In this document: one piece after another, positions 21,601-32,000 of the stretch
Numbering within the stretch: the first letter of the stretch is position 1
Layout: every line of letters starts with the position of its first letter
NCBI GenBank assembly: GCA_943736015.1
Contig: OX031063.1
Location: 39,758,672-39,822,671 of the forward strand
Reading direction: 5' to 3'
DNA from: Tridacna crocea
Lineage: Eukaryota > Mollusca > Bivalvia > Cardiida > Cardiidae
Length of the DNA stretch: 64,000 bases
Position numbers and translations under genes: made by a program
The notes under the pieces: generated by a model
What the model saw: only the letters and a program-made list of their open reading frames with translations
Databases searched by the model: none
Told to the model about the DNA's origin: nothing

Positions 21601-24600
21601 TAATTTTATCTCTCACCACTGCAAAGAAATCAAAATGTCTGCTGAACAACAATTCACGAAGTTATACTTCATCTCTGTTCTATGTCCGTCTGTAAATAAG
21701 CCATGCTCTATCGAAAAAGGGCTTGGTTTGTTTTGTACTGAATTGGAGTTTTCCACCATTTTAACAGTTTAGGGCATATCATGGCGGTCAGTGACACATC
21801 CATGTACATGTATTTCTTGTGTTTCTCAAACCACTACTGACACAACTTTCTTTTCAAAGCCACTGACAACTTTTTTCACATGCAAAAAAGGGGCTCAATC
21901 CTTTCCCAAATAATCTCTGGTCTGGAATAATAGCCTTTTGAAAACATTGTGGGAAAAGGAGAAAATGCTGGTAACCAGCATTTTCTCCTTTTCCCACAAT
22001 GTTTTCTACCCTATCATAGACAGAAAGACTTGGGACTGTGTGATATACAGTTGGTAGCAAGAGTTGAATTGTCGTCTGCGAATGCTTTCAATTTGGTCTA
22101 GTCCAAAAGTTTGTCGTTTGGGAAAGGGTTAATACATCTCCCTGATGCATTATACCACGCAAGTCTGTCATCACATAATTAAGAATTCATAAAATTTATG
22201 TAGCGTAAAGAATGACTGAATCAAGAGGAAGTGTGGTCCTTGGATATGCAGAAAATTTACAACTAGCAAATATATTGGACCTATGTCAGCTGCGTGGACT
22301 GCACAGGCTAACAAAGTTGATACTTTTTGCAGACTAACATGAGTTGATACTTTTTGCAGATGAATTAAACCCCCTTTTCAAAGAGCATGGCTCAAGATTT
22401 CTAAATTACAACAAATTGCACAGATTGAATTACTGGAACACAACTCTTATTTTGGAGACATCAGAGATCTTCAAGGATGGCATCATTCTTTATTAGATGT
22501 CAAAATTTTAAAATTGTCCTAACTGAAAGCATTTAATGACGACATTATGGCTCTACTGATGGAATTGATGTCGGAAAAGGCAAAAAACATTATTTGATAT
22601 GGAAAATACTGTGGTTACTAGCATTTTATCATTTTCCCACAAAACTTTCAAAAGACTTCTTTTTCAGACTGGTTAGAAAACGGCAGTTTGATAAAGGCAT
22701 ACAGATAAATCATTTTCAAGACAGCTACATGTATGTCTTCACTGGACATAGATTGTATCTTGAATTTTAACCCTTTACCCCATAAGGCATTTCTATGGTA
22801 CCTCTACATGTGCGGATCCAGATATCTTTCTCAGGGGGGGTCCCACTCGTGTTATTACATGATACTTTGATTTCCGGATTTCAGTGGATGTAAGCCGTTT
22901 ACAAGAAAAGTCAACGTTTCCAGTTCTAACCATGAGGTCTCCACATTTAGAACCTTTTTTTTGAAAATTTATGACTGTATTTTCATGAATGTTGTGCTAT
23001 ATCAAACCAGTACCATTTCACGAATCCGATAACCACATTTTTGCCAAAATTCCAGGGGGATCCAGACCCCCTGTCCTCCCTCTGGATGCCCCTATGCTCT
23101 AATTGACCCTAAATAAGAGCAAGGATAAAGCCGTTTCTTATGTGTATATGACACCTTTTGATAGTGTAGAAAACATTGTGGCAAAAGGTGAAATTGCTCT
23201 TCAAGAGCAATTTCACCTTTTGCCATAATGTTTTCCAAAGGCTTCTACAAGCAATGCGTAGAAATGAGTATCTATGGAGTAAAGGGTTAAAAAGTTTCTA
23301 CCACTGATAATTGATGTCCTTTGACACATAAACTCTAACTGCGGTTTTGAAGAAGACTACTTTTAAGACTTTTCAAGTTTCTGTTTCTAAGGCAACCATA
23401 GTTCTTCATAAATTTAATTTCTTCCAAGTCTTCTCAAAAGTGCCCTAGGTTGGAACATTCCTATTAGATGTCAATCCAATTGGTTTATGAATCCAAAGTC
23501 TGTATTTACCTACCATTCTTGAGAACATGCTTTGTATTTTCATCTTGGATTTTCTTAATTTGATTTGGTTTAGCCATTCAAAAGTTGTGTTACTTTCAAA
23601 TTTACAAAATTCTGGATAAAAAGACCAAAGAATGTTCTTAGAATAATTGGCAAATACTGATCTTGCAGAGATGATTATACAGGAAAAAGTTAACCCTTTC
23701 CCAAACAATCCCTGGTTTTTACCGGTCTGGAATAGTAGCCTTTTGAAAACCTTGTGGGAAAAGGAGAAAATGCTGGTAACCAGCATTTTCTCCTTTTTCC
23801 ACAATACTTTCTGCCCCATCATAGACAGAAATCATCTTTTCAGAAAGACTTGAATTGTCGTCTGCAAATGCCTTCAATTTGGTCTAGTCCAAAAGTTTGT
23901 CATTTGGGAAAGTGTTAATACAAGGACTGCACAGATTGACCCACACCTGATCATAGCATAAGCTTGCAGGACTCTGAGAACACAGCCAACGAGAGCATGC
24001 CAAAGCTAGACACTGTGGTGAATTCTTAGTCAAGAAAGGGCCATAACTGTGTCAAAAATAGGAGAACCTGCCTTTCAATGGGTTCTCCTTTTTATAGTTA
24101 AAAGCTTGCTAGCCTTATGTAGACACTTTCATTGTTAATACGATATGGCCTGCAACAATGCAAAAAGGGACATTCAGACAAGAGCGTAAAGTGTCATCTC
24201 GGATCAGCCTGTGGAGTGTGTACACTCTAATCCTAATCAACATTTTCCGTTTTCTATGTAATTTTCTCTTCTGCACATGTCTACTAGCTACATCACAAAA
24301 TATAAATGTAGTTGTAACGTGCTGTCTCGTATTAGCCTGCGCGGATTGTGCAGGCAGATCAAAGATGGCACTTTACACAAATGCCGCAATGTCCCTTTTC
24401 ACGATTTGCAAGCCTAATGTGAAGATATCAAAGATTTTGCATGACTATGATGAAGATGTCAACAACATAAACAGAGCTATGACAAGACCTTGGGTGTTCT
24501 TCACAAACTGCTAAGCTAAAAATCATTAAACCCTTTACCACATGGCAAAATTTTAGATCTATTCAAATTGAAAAAAACATTTGAAGATGACAATTTCAGT

Positions 24601-26560
24601 GGCAATTTTTCTTCAATACCATAGAAAAATTTGTGGGAACAGGAGAAATTGCTGGTTACCAACATTTTCTCCTTTTCCCACAATGTTTTCAAAAGGCTTC
24701 TTTGTCAGGGTTGTCAAAAGTCGTCATTGTGTGGTAAAGGGTTAACAAAAAAAAAGGTTTACAGACCTGCTAATGATGCTGTGTCACCGGCAAATGTTTT
24801 TTGTCTAGTTCTGTGAAGCTTCTTGAATATAGTTAGCACCTTATAAAAACAAACAAGACAAATAGTATCTAACTCTTTACCAAATGATAAAAATTTTGGG
24901 CTGGACCAAACTCAGAGCATTTACAGACCACAAAATTTAATGAAATGTTGCCAAATTGATGATTTCTGTTTTTATAGGATAGAAACCATTGTGGGAAAAG
25001 GAGAAATGCTAGTTATCGTCACATTATCTCTGTTTCCCACAGTGTTTTCAAAGCCACTCTTTTTAAAATCTTTACCAAACAATCCTGGATTTTCCAGACT
25101 CTGAGAAAAAAGCCTTCTGAAAAATTATGTGAAAAGGAGAAAATGCTGGTAATTTTTTTCTTTTCCCACTATGTTTACTACCCTTCCTAAAACAAATTTC
25201 AATGTATGAGTCACTTTAATTTGGTTGTCGACCAATGCTTTCAATTTGGACAAGTGTGAAAGTTTATGTCTGGTAAAGGGTTAAAGGGTCATTCTAGATT
25301 GCGTTGTAAAGGATTAACCTATTACCACACAATCCCTACTTTTGACGCCCCTGAGAAAGAAGCCTTTAGAAAACATTGTGGGAAAAGAAGAAAATGCTGG
25401 TAACCAGCATTTTCTCCTTTTCCCACAATGTTTTCTACCCTTCACAAAAGAAATTTCAAATTTTCAGTCACTTTTATTTTGTCGTCTGCAAATGCTTTCC
25501 ATTTGGACCAGTCTAAAATATTGTTGTTTGGTAATGAGTTAATAATACATGTACCATTTACTTTCACATGTAAGAAACTAATGACTGGTAATCTATTTGT
25601 ATGTCCCACACAGTTTCAAAGTCTGTCAAATTATATTTTATTTTAGATATAGAGTGTTTAAAAAGCAACAGCTATATATATATACATGTATGTCATTACG
25701 ATAAGGTTGAAATCATCTCTGTTCCCTGGGGTCTGTGGAAACTCATAGGTTACTCCCTAGATGAATGTAGAAGCAGTTCTATGAATATGGGTAGGTTTCA
25801 AGGGTGTAGCATCCGTAACACATGTACGAAATATGTGAGTGTGTAATTTAAGAGGAGCACGATGTGTTTTGTCACTTTAAGGAACAAAGTCATTCACACT
25901 GATAATTTGCAATTGAGTAGCCAAGCTTTTTCATGACCTTGGGAGAGAGGATCTGAAAAATACACTGTTGGAAAAGAAAAACATGCTTCTAATCAGCATG
26001 TTTTTCTTTTCCTTAAAAGCATCTTCTATCCTTCGTTTATGCCCCTGGGTTATTGAAAAACATCGTTCTTTTATCAAACTAATTGTGCAATGAACCCTGT
26101 TCAAATGAGCCAGAGATCATATATAAACTCCCTGAATAAGGTAGACCCCTACAAAATCTGGCAAAAAAAGGATCTAATCATTCCTTTTTCAAGACTCGAA
26201 CTGCACTTATCAGTCATGTACAGATAAAGACGTTATTGCGCTAAGCATTGCGATTTGTAGGGAAAAATGAAAAAAGGCTACGAAACAATGAAATGCAAAA
26301 TATGACTTTAATAATGCATTTTTTTAAAAAGTTTCTTTCCTACAAATTCATCTGGCAAAGCTGGGGGCTAAAAATATAGAGATGCTTTTATTACAGTCAT
26401 ATCCGAAAACCTTCGCAATTGAAAATGTATAAAAGTAAAAAGAGATTTCCAAATACATATTTCTTTGACTTTGAAAGTTGGAAGGATTCCCTCTATCAAC
26501 AATGTTTGAGTAAAAAGTCTTTTTAAGCATTGTCCTTACCCTCAAACGTGAAGCTGACAT
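18523..26560 (-). CDS. LYRM7: LYRM7-like complex III assembly factor, 5 exons, complete
   Basis: Exons in minus-strand order: 26560-26540, 24839-24767, 21618-21548, 20568-20484, 18635-18523; all junctions are AG/GT and the phases (0,1,0,1) give 120 codons plus TGA. The protein begins MSASRLR, then a basic helix with VLTIFKKLHRTRQ (residues 8-20), the LHR form of the LYR-motif region, followed by KINEEF (about residues 34-39) and an acidic then basic C-terminus ending DDPPPS. Human LYRM7 (MZM1L, about 104 residues) has the same LHRTRQ and KINEEF blocks at the same spacing. The family chaperones the Rieske protein UQCRFS1 in the mitochondrial matrix before its insertion into complex III. The C-terminal extension is longer and more basic than I recall for vertebrates. 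Each intron holds several MITEs. Identification is from recalled family sequence, not a search. Confidence 0.86.
18697..18766 (+). mobile_element. MITE core fragment
   Basis: AGTCTTTTGAAAACATTGTG, shortened turn GCTAGTAGC, right arm; abuts the next copy at TTAA 18767-18770. Confidence 0.65.
18771..18991 (-). mobile_element. TTAA-MITE type B
   Basis: Left TTAA 18767-18770, right TTAT. Perfect core with GGTTACC. About 135 bp upstream (plus-strand right) of LYRM7 exon 5. Confidence 0.9.
19112..19332 (-). mobile_element. TTAA-MITE type C
   Basis: TTAA 19108-19111 and 19333-19336. Core GGCAAAAGGTGAAATTGC paired except one T insertion. Confidence 0.92.
19351..19410. repeat. GATCAGACTGCA dyad repeat
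   Basis: AGTGCGGATCAAATTTAGAC...TGTGCAGTCTGATTTTGGAT; a 60-bp inverted repeat in LYRM7 intron 4. Confidence 0.6.
19528..19747 (-). mobile_element. TTAA-MITE type B
   Basis: TTAA 19524-19527; right end worn into ACTAGTTAGC. Confidence 0.85.
19912..20110 (-). mobile_element. TTAA-MITE, diverged
   Basis: GACTGGTCCAAATTTAAAG arm, core AGGATAAAATACTAGTTACC / CAGCATTTTATCC with a matched change on both arms. Confidence 0.75.
20219..20439 (+). mobile_element. TTAA-MITE type B with private paired arm change
   Basis: Left flank worn (TGAA), right TTAA 20440-20443. GTGAGAAAAGG on the left arm is matched by CCTTTTCTCAC on the right. Confidence 0.9.
20484..20568 (-). CDS. LYRM7: LYRM7 exon 4
   Basis: Encodes LIGVAVEAEETLRKNVIQAK and on to DSGNF, matching the LYRM7 helix that ends in a NVIQ/SVIQ motif. 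Donor GTGAGT; the acceptor follows AATATTAG. Confidence 0.85.
20892..21062. mobile_element. 171-bp palindromic MITE
   Basis: Arms meet at CACGAGTCGCTGCACCACTC; AAAATTTATTTCGAGTGAGC pairs with TTCACTCAATGAAATAAATT. Not related to the TTAA family. Confidence 0.75.
21548..21618 (-). CDS. LYRM7: LYRM7 exon 3
   Basis: Encodes VVRDKINEEFRKHVDV and on to EKITE, the second helix of the LYR fold with its conserved KINEEF. Acceptor TTTCTTTGCAG, donor GTGAGT. Confidence 0.88.
21899..22128 (+). mobile_element. TTAA-MITE type A
   Basis: Left TCAA, right TTAA 22129-22132; right arm GGTCTAGTCCAAAAGTTTG and end TTTGGGAAAGGG. Perfect core. Confidence 0.9.
22485..22700 (-). mobile_element. Decayed TTAA-MITE
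   Basis: AAAATTGTCCTAACTGAAAGC arm, core TGGTTACTAGCATTTTATC; palindrome broken by extra sequence. Confidence 0.6.
22771..23286 (+). mobile_element. TTAA-MITE type C, split by a 290-bp element
   Basis: TTAA 22767-22770 and 23287-23290. The turn reads GCTCTTCAAGAGC, a paired change on both arms. Confidence 0.9.
22807..23096. mobile_element. 290-bp element inserted in a type C MITE
   Basis: Ends CATGTGCGGATCCAGA and (inverse) CATAGGGGCATCCAGA match 12 of 16; CTCTA duplicated (22802-22806, 23097-23101). Inner G-rich and C-rich ends GGGGGGGTCC and GATCCAGACCCCC are near-complementary. Confidence 0.7.
23485..23665. repeat. Diverged half of the palindromic element seen at 50232
   Basis: TTTAGCCATTCAAAAGTTGT GTTACTTTC and ACCATTCTTGAGAACAT recur in the 50232-50434 element; pairing is weak here. 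Confidence 0.45.
23694..23914 (+). mobile_element. TTAA-MITE type A
   Basis: TTAA 23690-23693 and 23915-23918. Core right arm slightly worn (TTTTTCCACAATAC). Confidence 0.9.
24147..24414. mobile_element. 268-bp MITE, GATCAGCCTGTG dyad family
   Basis: GGCCTGCAACAATGCAAAAA / GTCCCTTTTCACGATTTGC ends; contains AAAGTGTCATCTCGGATCAG and a second dyad TAGCCTGCGCGGATTGTGC. Confidence 0.65.
24530..24741 (-). mobile_element. TTAA-MITE type B beside LYRM7 exon 2
   Basis: TTAA 24526-24529 and 24742-24745; ends 25 bp from the exon 2 donor side. Core has GTGGGAACAGG left arm, unmatched. Confidence 0.85.
24767..24839 (-). CDS. LYRM7: LYRM7 exon 2
   Basis: Residues 8-31, carrying IFKKLHRTRQ and FAGDTASLA. 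The acceptor follows a T-rich tract ending TTTTTATAAG; the donor is the weak GTCTGT. The exon lies in a 131-bp island between two MITEs (24530-24741 and 24873-25062). Confidence 0.85.
24873..25062 (-). mobile_element. TTAA-MITE type B, right end cut
   Basis: Lies 33 bp from the acceptor side of LYRM7 exon 2. Core shortened (GAGAAATGCTAGTTATC). Confidence 0.75.
25070..25280 (+). mobile_element. TTAA-MITE type B, decayed centre
   Basis: CTTTACCAAACAATCCTGG start; most of the right core arm deleted; right TTAA 25281-25284. Confidence 0.78.
25318..25538 (+). mobile_element. TTAA-MITE type B
   Basis: TTAA 25314-25317 and 25539-25542; nearly identical in its arms to 11089, 33796 and 52829, so a recent subgroup. 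Confidence 0.92.
25543..25944. other. Unassigned sequence
   Basis: Contains a short TATATATA run near 25674; nothing else recognised. Confidence 0.4.
25945..26035. mobile_element. Decayed MITE with intact hairpin
   Basis: GGAAAAGAAAAACATGCT pairs fully with AGCATGTTTTTCTTTTCC, although the sequence differs from all subfamilies. Confidence 0.6.
26540..26560 (-). CDS. LYRM7: LYRM7 exon 1 (coding part)
   Basis: Only seven codons (MSASRLR) before a GTAAGG donor at 26539, phase 0. An ETS-like ACTTCCGG lies just upstream on the plus strand near 26585. Being so short, it is the least certain exon; it is chosen because phase and residue spacing fit exon 2. Confidence 0.65.
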
Positions 26561-26852
26561 TATTTACAGTAGCACCGTCTTCTGACTTCCGGCGATATTC
26601 TGATTCCGATGTTTACAAATTCTATGGTAACGGATTTCAACTTTTTCTTAATTTTTTTACTAATACATCTTTTCTCCTGTGGTTATAATTGTGGTATGGG
26701 TAAAAAACCTTGATATTTAAGTAAGCAACATTTGTGCTCCATAAATTTAAGCCATAAGTATGTTGAAATTTAAATGTAGTGTTTCTGCCAAATGGATTTG
26801 AAGTGTAATAGTCTTCGGATATTTTTTTCGGACTTAGTAGCCCAGTGTAAGC

Positions 26853-27758
26853 AATAATCACGCACCTAACGTTTCGCGGCTTATTCTTTTATAAGCAAGA
26901 AGGTCGAACAAAAAAAATCCATATTCTTATCTATATTAACTTTAATCTATTCTTTTTTACAATTGAGAATTTAAGAAGCCGCTTGTCATTCACTGTAGTT
27001 GTATATCCGAAAGTCCAATACAACTATGGCGGTTTGCCCTCTACGTCATCAATAGTCACGCACTTTCAAAATTGAGTTCTGTATGGAGGACAAAACAGGT
27101 CATAATTCTAACTTATTTATCAGTTTGAAACAGAGTTTGTAAGCGGTGAAATCTATAACTTAAGTTTGAAACTGTTGAAAAATTGAACAAAAAGATATCT
27201 CAAAATAGCGAACAGTTTTTGAGTCAAAGAAATGAACATATTTACAAATTTCGTTTTTTAAATACTTTATAGCAACAGGTGATGGAACACTATGGCAAGG
27301 GCAATAAAAAAGATCTTTTACACTAGGTCGCTAGATGCTGCAACAGAATTTTAAATGTGTCCAGTGCATACAGTTCTCATTTTTTCTCTTTTATATAAGA
27401 AGTATGGTCTGTTTGGACCTCCATACTTCCTACATAATTTATTCATAATTATGTGATACCCATGTGACCTCGTAGCTCAGATGTAAACAAAAACATACGA
27501 CAACTGTCAGTCGAGTTGGATGACTGAAAACGAAAAAAATATGTCACTTTCACCTTCAAATTTTCGGGGTTAAGAAATATGTACCAAAATGACACTGATT
27601 ATACAATTTGATCAAGAACTTATCGGAAGATTCCTTGCTTTCGACATTATTACAGCTAGCGAAAGATCATCGGATGGAGACACTAAAATTATCGTATGAC
27701 ATCATGGGTATTTGTGTAGATGACGTATTTGGTCGGTGATCAGCGGTGCGTGATTATT
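26853..27758. mobile_element. Candidate 906-bp insertion with 14-bp inverted ends
   Basis: AATAATCACGCACC (26853-26866) and its exact complement GGTGCGTGATTATT (27745-27758), each flanked outside by AGC. A 3-bp duplication would fit several DNA transposon groups. No coding frame inside. Could be chance. Confidence 0.4.
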
Positions 27759-28955
27759 AGCGTGAAAAAGCATACTCGGAGGATATATTGTGTTACAGAA
27801 GGAAATCATATAACTTCTTTCTAAGAAAGCTGCCCTTGCTTGGATTATGATTTTGGCTTTTTGTCCCAGGTTTGGTAATGCTTTCCGTATTAGTTTTGGT
27901 ATTTTGATGGACGATCATTGTTTTCATGTTGCATTTGATTATAGAAAAATTCAGGCAACAGATTGAGCTTGTGATGTAAAATGTGCAATTTTAGTATATG
28001 TCAAGGCCATGTACTGCAGTAAGAGGTTATCTCTACATACCTCATATGAGCCAAACGTAATGAGCCTGACTGATGTAATGAGGCTGTCCAAATTTTGCTG
28101 TAGGTCTCTGTCAAGCCTCGCTATTTATTTTGATTTATCTATTTATCTTGATTTTCCATCAGCATTGAAAATTTTAGGGTCCTTAATATCCCATGTCTCT
28201 AACTGAGGGTCATTTCTTAAACTTAGTTGCTCAAAATAAATTGGCTTCTTTTTTTTAAGCACGGATTACAATACACTTCATCTTTGAACTCCAATCGAGT
28301 AAAACTCCTTCTGATGGAAAGCTCGACTTCAATTTTTGATAGAGGATACATTCACATCTGAATTGTTGCTTGATGTGGCTTGATATGCTGCAGGAAGTAA
28401 ACAGTAGATAGGAATGCTACAGTTTAAATTGTCATGACATTTTGCCTGTAAACAGAACAGATTGGTAAAGTGTTCTTTAATCTGCCGGAAGTTGCGTAAA
28501 ATAAGCTGTGAATTATAGAAACCCTGACTAAGGGCCAGTTATTATAACAAATGTTCACTTTACTTTACTGTAAAAATGCATAAACCAGTCTTGTTCTTTA
28601 AATAGATTACTGGAAAATCACTTTTATCTGAAATAAACCCTGTGGTTAAAAAAAGAAAAAATAGAGTTTATCTGATACTGAAGCAAGAGACTTGGAGCAT
28701 TGGTGATTTATTCTATTTCCTAGGTTAAAATTTTATAAAGTTGTTCATGAATAGTGCTCTGTATACTATAGCCCTTTTTATTTTGTTGTTGTTCGTTTTA
28801 TGTTTTTGAATTTGCTCTGTACAAATTCTGAATGAATAAGCAGTGTATCTTTCTAAAAACCAAAGGTTCTTTTATTCTTTTAGTTCTACAGAGCTGCTAT
28901 GATAAGTTGATACCATGTAAGCTAAAGGACAGAGAAAGCATTCCAAACAGTAACA
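27759..28955. other. Upstream of TMEM232; unassigned
   Basis: No MITE. May hold an untranslated exon; possible acceptors end at 28884 and 28894. Confidence 0.35.
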
Positions 28956-29092
28956 ATGCCAATCACTAAGATCCCGATTGTGCATAAGTTTGGGATTATA
29001 TCCCACACTCAGAGATTAGAGCTTCAGGAGCGTCTACTTAAACAGTCCTACATACAATCTTTGAAAAGCCAGAAAGCTTTGTCTCCAACAAG
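28956..29092 (+). CDS. TMEM232: TMEM232 exon 1 (first coding)
   Basis: Residues 1-45, phase 2 at donor ACAAG/GTATTT. A TTCTTTTAG or TTCTACAG acceptor 60-75 bases before the ATG suggests an upstream untranslated exon. Confidence 0.85.
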
Positions 29093-32000
29093 GTATTTTT
29101 TAGAATTTTTCAAAGCATTTAACTCCGTACAAGGTGACAGAATTTTAGACTAGTTCATTTTGAAACCATTTTGGGTGATAAATGAAGAAATGTTCCAAAT
29201 GATAGATTGCATCTTTGTAAGAATAGCAAAGAGGTGAAAATGTTGATTTCTAGCATTTTAATATTTGCTTTTCTTCATAATATTTTCATTTGCCTTCTTT
29301 CACAGGGTTTTTACAACTCTTGGTTTTGTGCAATAGGGTAAGACATATCTTGCAGAAGTGGTTTTTCATCAAACAGCAAACATCTTTCTATAGTATTGTA
29401 GTACAGGTAAAAATGACAATAAACAATTCCTTCTTTCACATGTTTAGCAACAATTATTCTTTGTTCTATGGTATTTAACCCTTTAACAAAATTCTAGACT
29501 AGACCAAGTTGAAAGAATTTGAAGATGAAATTACCTTTTATGACTTAAAAGTTGATTTTTGTATTTGCAGCGGTAGAAAAATTCTGAAAAAAGCATATTC
29601 TCCTTTAACTACATTGTTTCGCACCATTTTAGATACAGAAATCTACCTTTTAGAGGTCTTAATTTGCTAAAATTTGAGCATCTTTTTTTTTTCCAGAAAT
29701 CCTCTAGAAGTCAGTGAAGAGTTTGTTCAAAAGTACAATGAAGCCAAAGATCTTACAGAAAGAGAAAATCTTGAACAAACTGGGCAAAAGATGTTGGAGA
29801 GAGCAAAGGTTACTTCTGTCAAACGTTTTCTTTCATACTATATGACATTTCTGGAGAAAAAACTGGACATTCAAAACATTTTTGGAGGTGCCCAATATTA
29901 TGGAATTCTACAATTACTGCATCTGTTTGTCTCCCCCTTGTTTTACTGAACTGTTGCAGAAGTATGTTCTGTAAAAAAAGGAACTGAACCCATTACCAAA
30001 CAACAAAATTTTAGACTGGTCCTAATTGAAAGCATTTGCAGACGACAAAATAAAAGTGACTGAAAATTTGAAATTTGTTTTGTGTAGGGTAGGAAACATT
30101 GTTGGAAATGGAGAAAATGCTGGTTACCAGCATTTTCTCCTTTTCCCACAATGTTTTCTAAAGGCTTCATTCTAAAGGTTTTCTAAAGGCTTCATTCTGA
30201 GGGGCGTCAAAAGTAGGGATTGTGTGGTAATGGGTTAATACATGTACATCTGCCAAAAGTATCGATCCATTTGCAGACCTCAAAATAAACATGGCTTAAA
30301 ATTTAAGATTTGTTTGCGGAAGGGTGGATAACACTGTTGGAAAAGGAGGAAATGCTAGTCACCAGCATTTTTTCCTGTTTCAACAATGTTTTTTAAAAAG
30401 CTTCCTTCTCAAGGTTGTTTAGAATCGGAATTGTGTGGTGAAGGGTTAAAATAGCAGAGGACTCATTCTTCCCATTCCATCCATCCATTTTATTTGATCA
30501 CCTTTTAAACTAAATTTACAGCAGGCAGTTGCCTTAACCCTTTACTCCATAGATACTCATTTCTACGCATTGCTTGTAGGAGCCTTTGGAAAACATAGTG
30601 GCAAAACGTGAAATTGCTCGTGACGAGCAATTTCACCTTTTGTCATAATGTTTTCTACACTATCAAAAGGTGTCATAAACACGTAAGAAATGGCTTTATC
30701 CTTGCTCTTATATGGGGTCAGTTAGAGATACCATAGAAATGCCTTATTGGGTAAAGGGTTAATATTGTAACTTTTTACCACACAGTCCCATCTTTTAATT
30801 ACCCTGAGGAAGAATGCTTTTGAAACTAATATGGTAAAAAGAGAAAAATGCTGGTAACCAGAATTTTCTTTTTTTCATTTCCCACAATGTTTTATACCAT
30901 ATATGTAGAAGACCTCTATTACAATATCAAATCATTCTGAATTTGGGTAATCTGCCAATACTTTCAGTATAGATGTGTCCCTAATTTTACAGTCTGGTGA
31001 AAGTTCAGTGACAAAAAATAACATAGGTCTGTATCACAATCAATTTCTCCTTTTCTGACTGTTTTTTCATAAGTTGTCTGCCGTAAGATGAAAATGTTGT
31101 CTGGCATAGAGTTATTTCTCTTTATTTCAGAGAAGAGCAGGTGTTAAAGATGGTGGGGAAGGAAAATATGTAAATTTGCCTATGGCATGGACAGAGCTTG
31201 CCCAGTTAGCTCAGTGTAGAGGAAAGATACAGGAAGGTGAGTGATATACCTTGTCAAGGTGTGTAGTGTCTTTCATAGGCCAGGGTATTATATTGGTCTC
31301 AGATGTATAATGTTATCTGTTTACCTTTAACTCTTTACCAAACAATAAAATTTTGGACTAGTTCAAATTGAAAGCATATGCAGACGACAAAATAAATGTG
31401 AATCAAAAATTGAATTTTGAATTGGAAAGGGGAGGAATGTGGGAAAAGGAGAAAATGCTGGTTACCAGCATTTTCTCCTTTTCCCACAATGTTTTCAAAG
31501 GCTTTCTTTCTCGGGGTCGTTAAAAGTCGGGATTGTGTGGTAAAGAGTTAACCAGTGCCTCCTGTAACAAGCTGCAGCTTTCAATTTGAAACACCCTTAT
31601 TATAGATGGGTAATTAACCTTTAGGCCAGTAAGTGTGACACACAGACATTTTGTAGATTGAGATCAGACTGCACAAAACATCTGATCATGAATCTACACT
31701 GTCTGACATGGAGATATCTTTCCAGAAAATGAAATAAATCAAGTGTGAATTGTCATTTCAGAATGTTTAGATGTTCTGATTGTCTCCCTTGATCAGTCAC
31801 CACTAGAGAAGTACCATATTCCTGCACTATTTTTTCTTGCCGAAACCATGTTGTACTGGCTTAGGACAGATGCTGTTCATCAGCCATATCTTAGGACAGG
31901 AGAAATTAAGTTATTGAAGGTATAGTTGTGTTTGTTTATAGAGTGATGTGATTTTGTTCTTGGCACATATAGCCATAAACTAACTTGACCCTTTCCCAAA

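Larger units (their letters stand above)
26561..28955. promoter_or_regulatory. Shared head-to-head 5' region of LYRM7 (-) and TMEM232 (+)
   Basis: This 2.4-kb stretch separates two divergent start codons and has no recognisable TTAA-MITE, against about one per 640 bases elsewhere. It holds an ETS-like ACTTCCGG near 26585 and CRE-like TGACGTA near 27721. Untranslated first exons probably lie here. Part of it may be a separate insertion (26853-27758). Confidence 0.45.
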
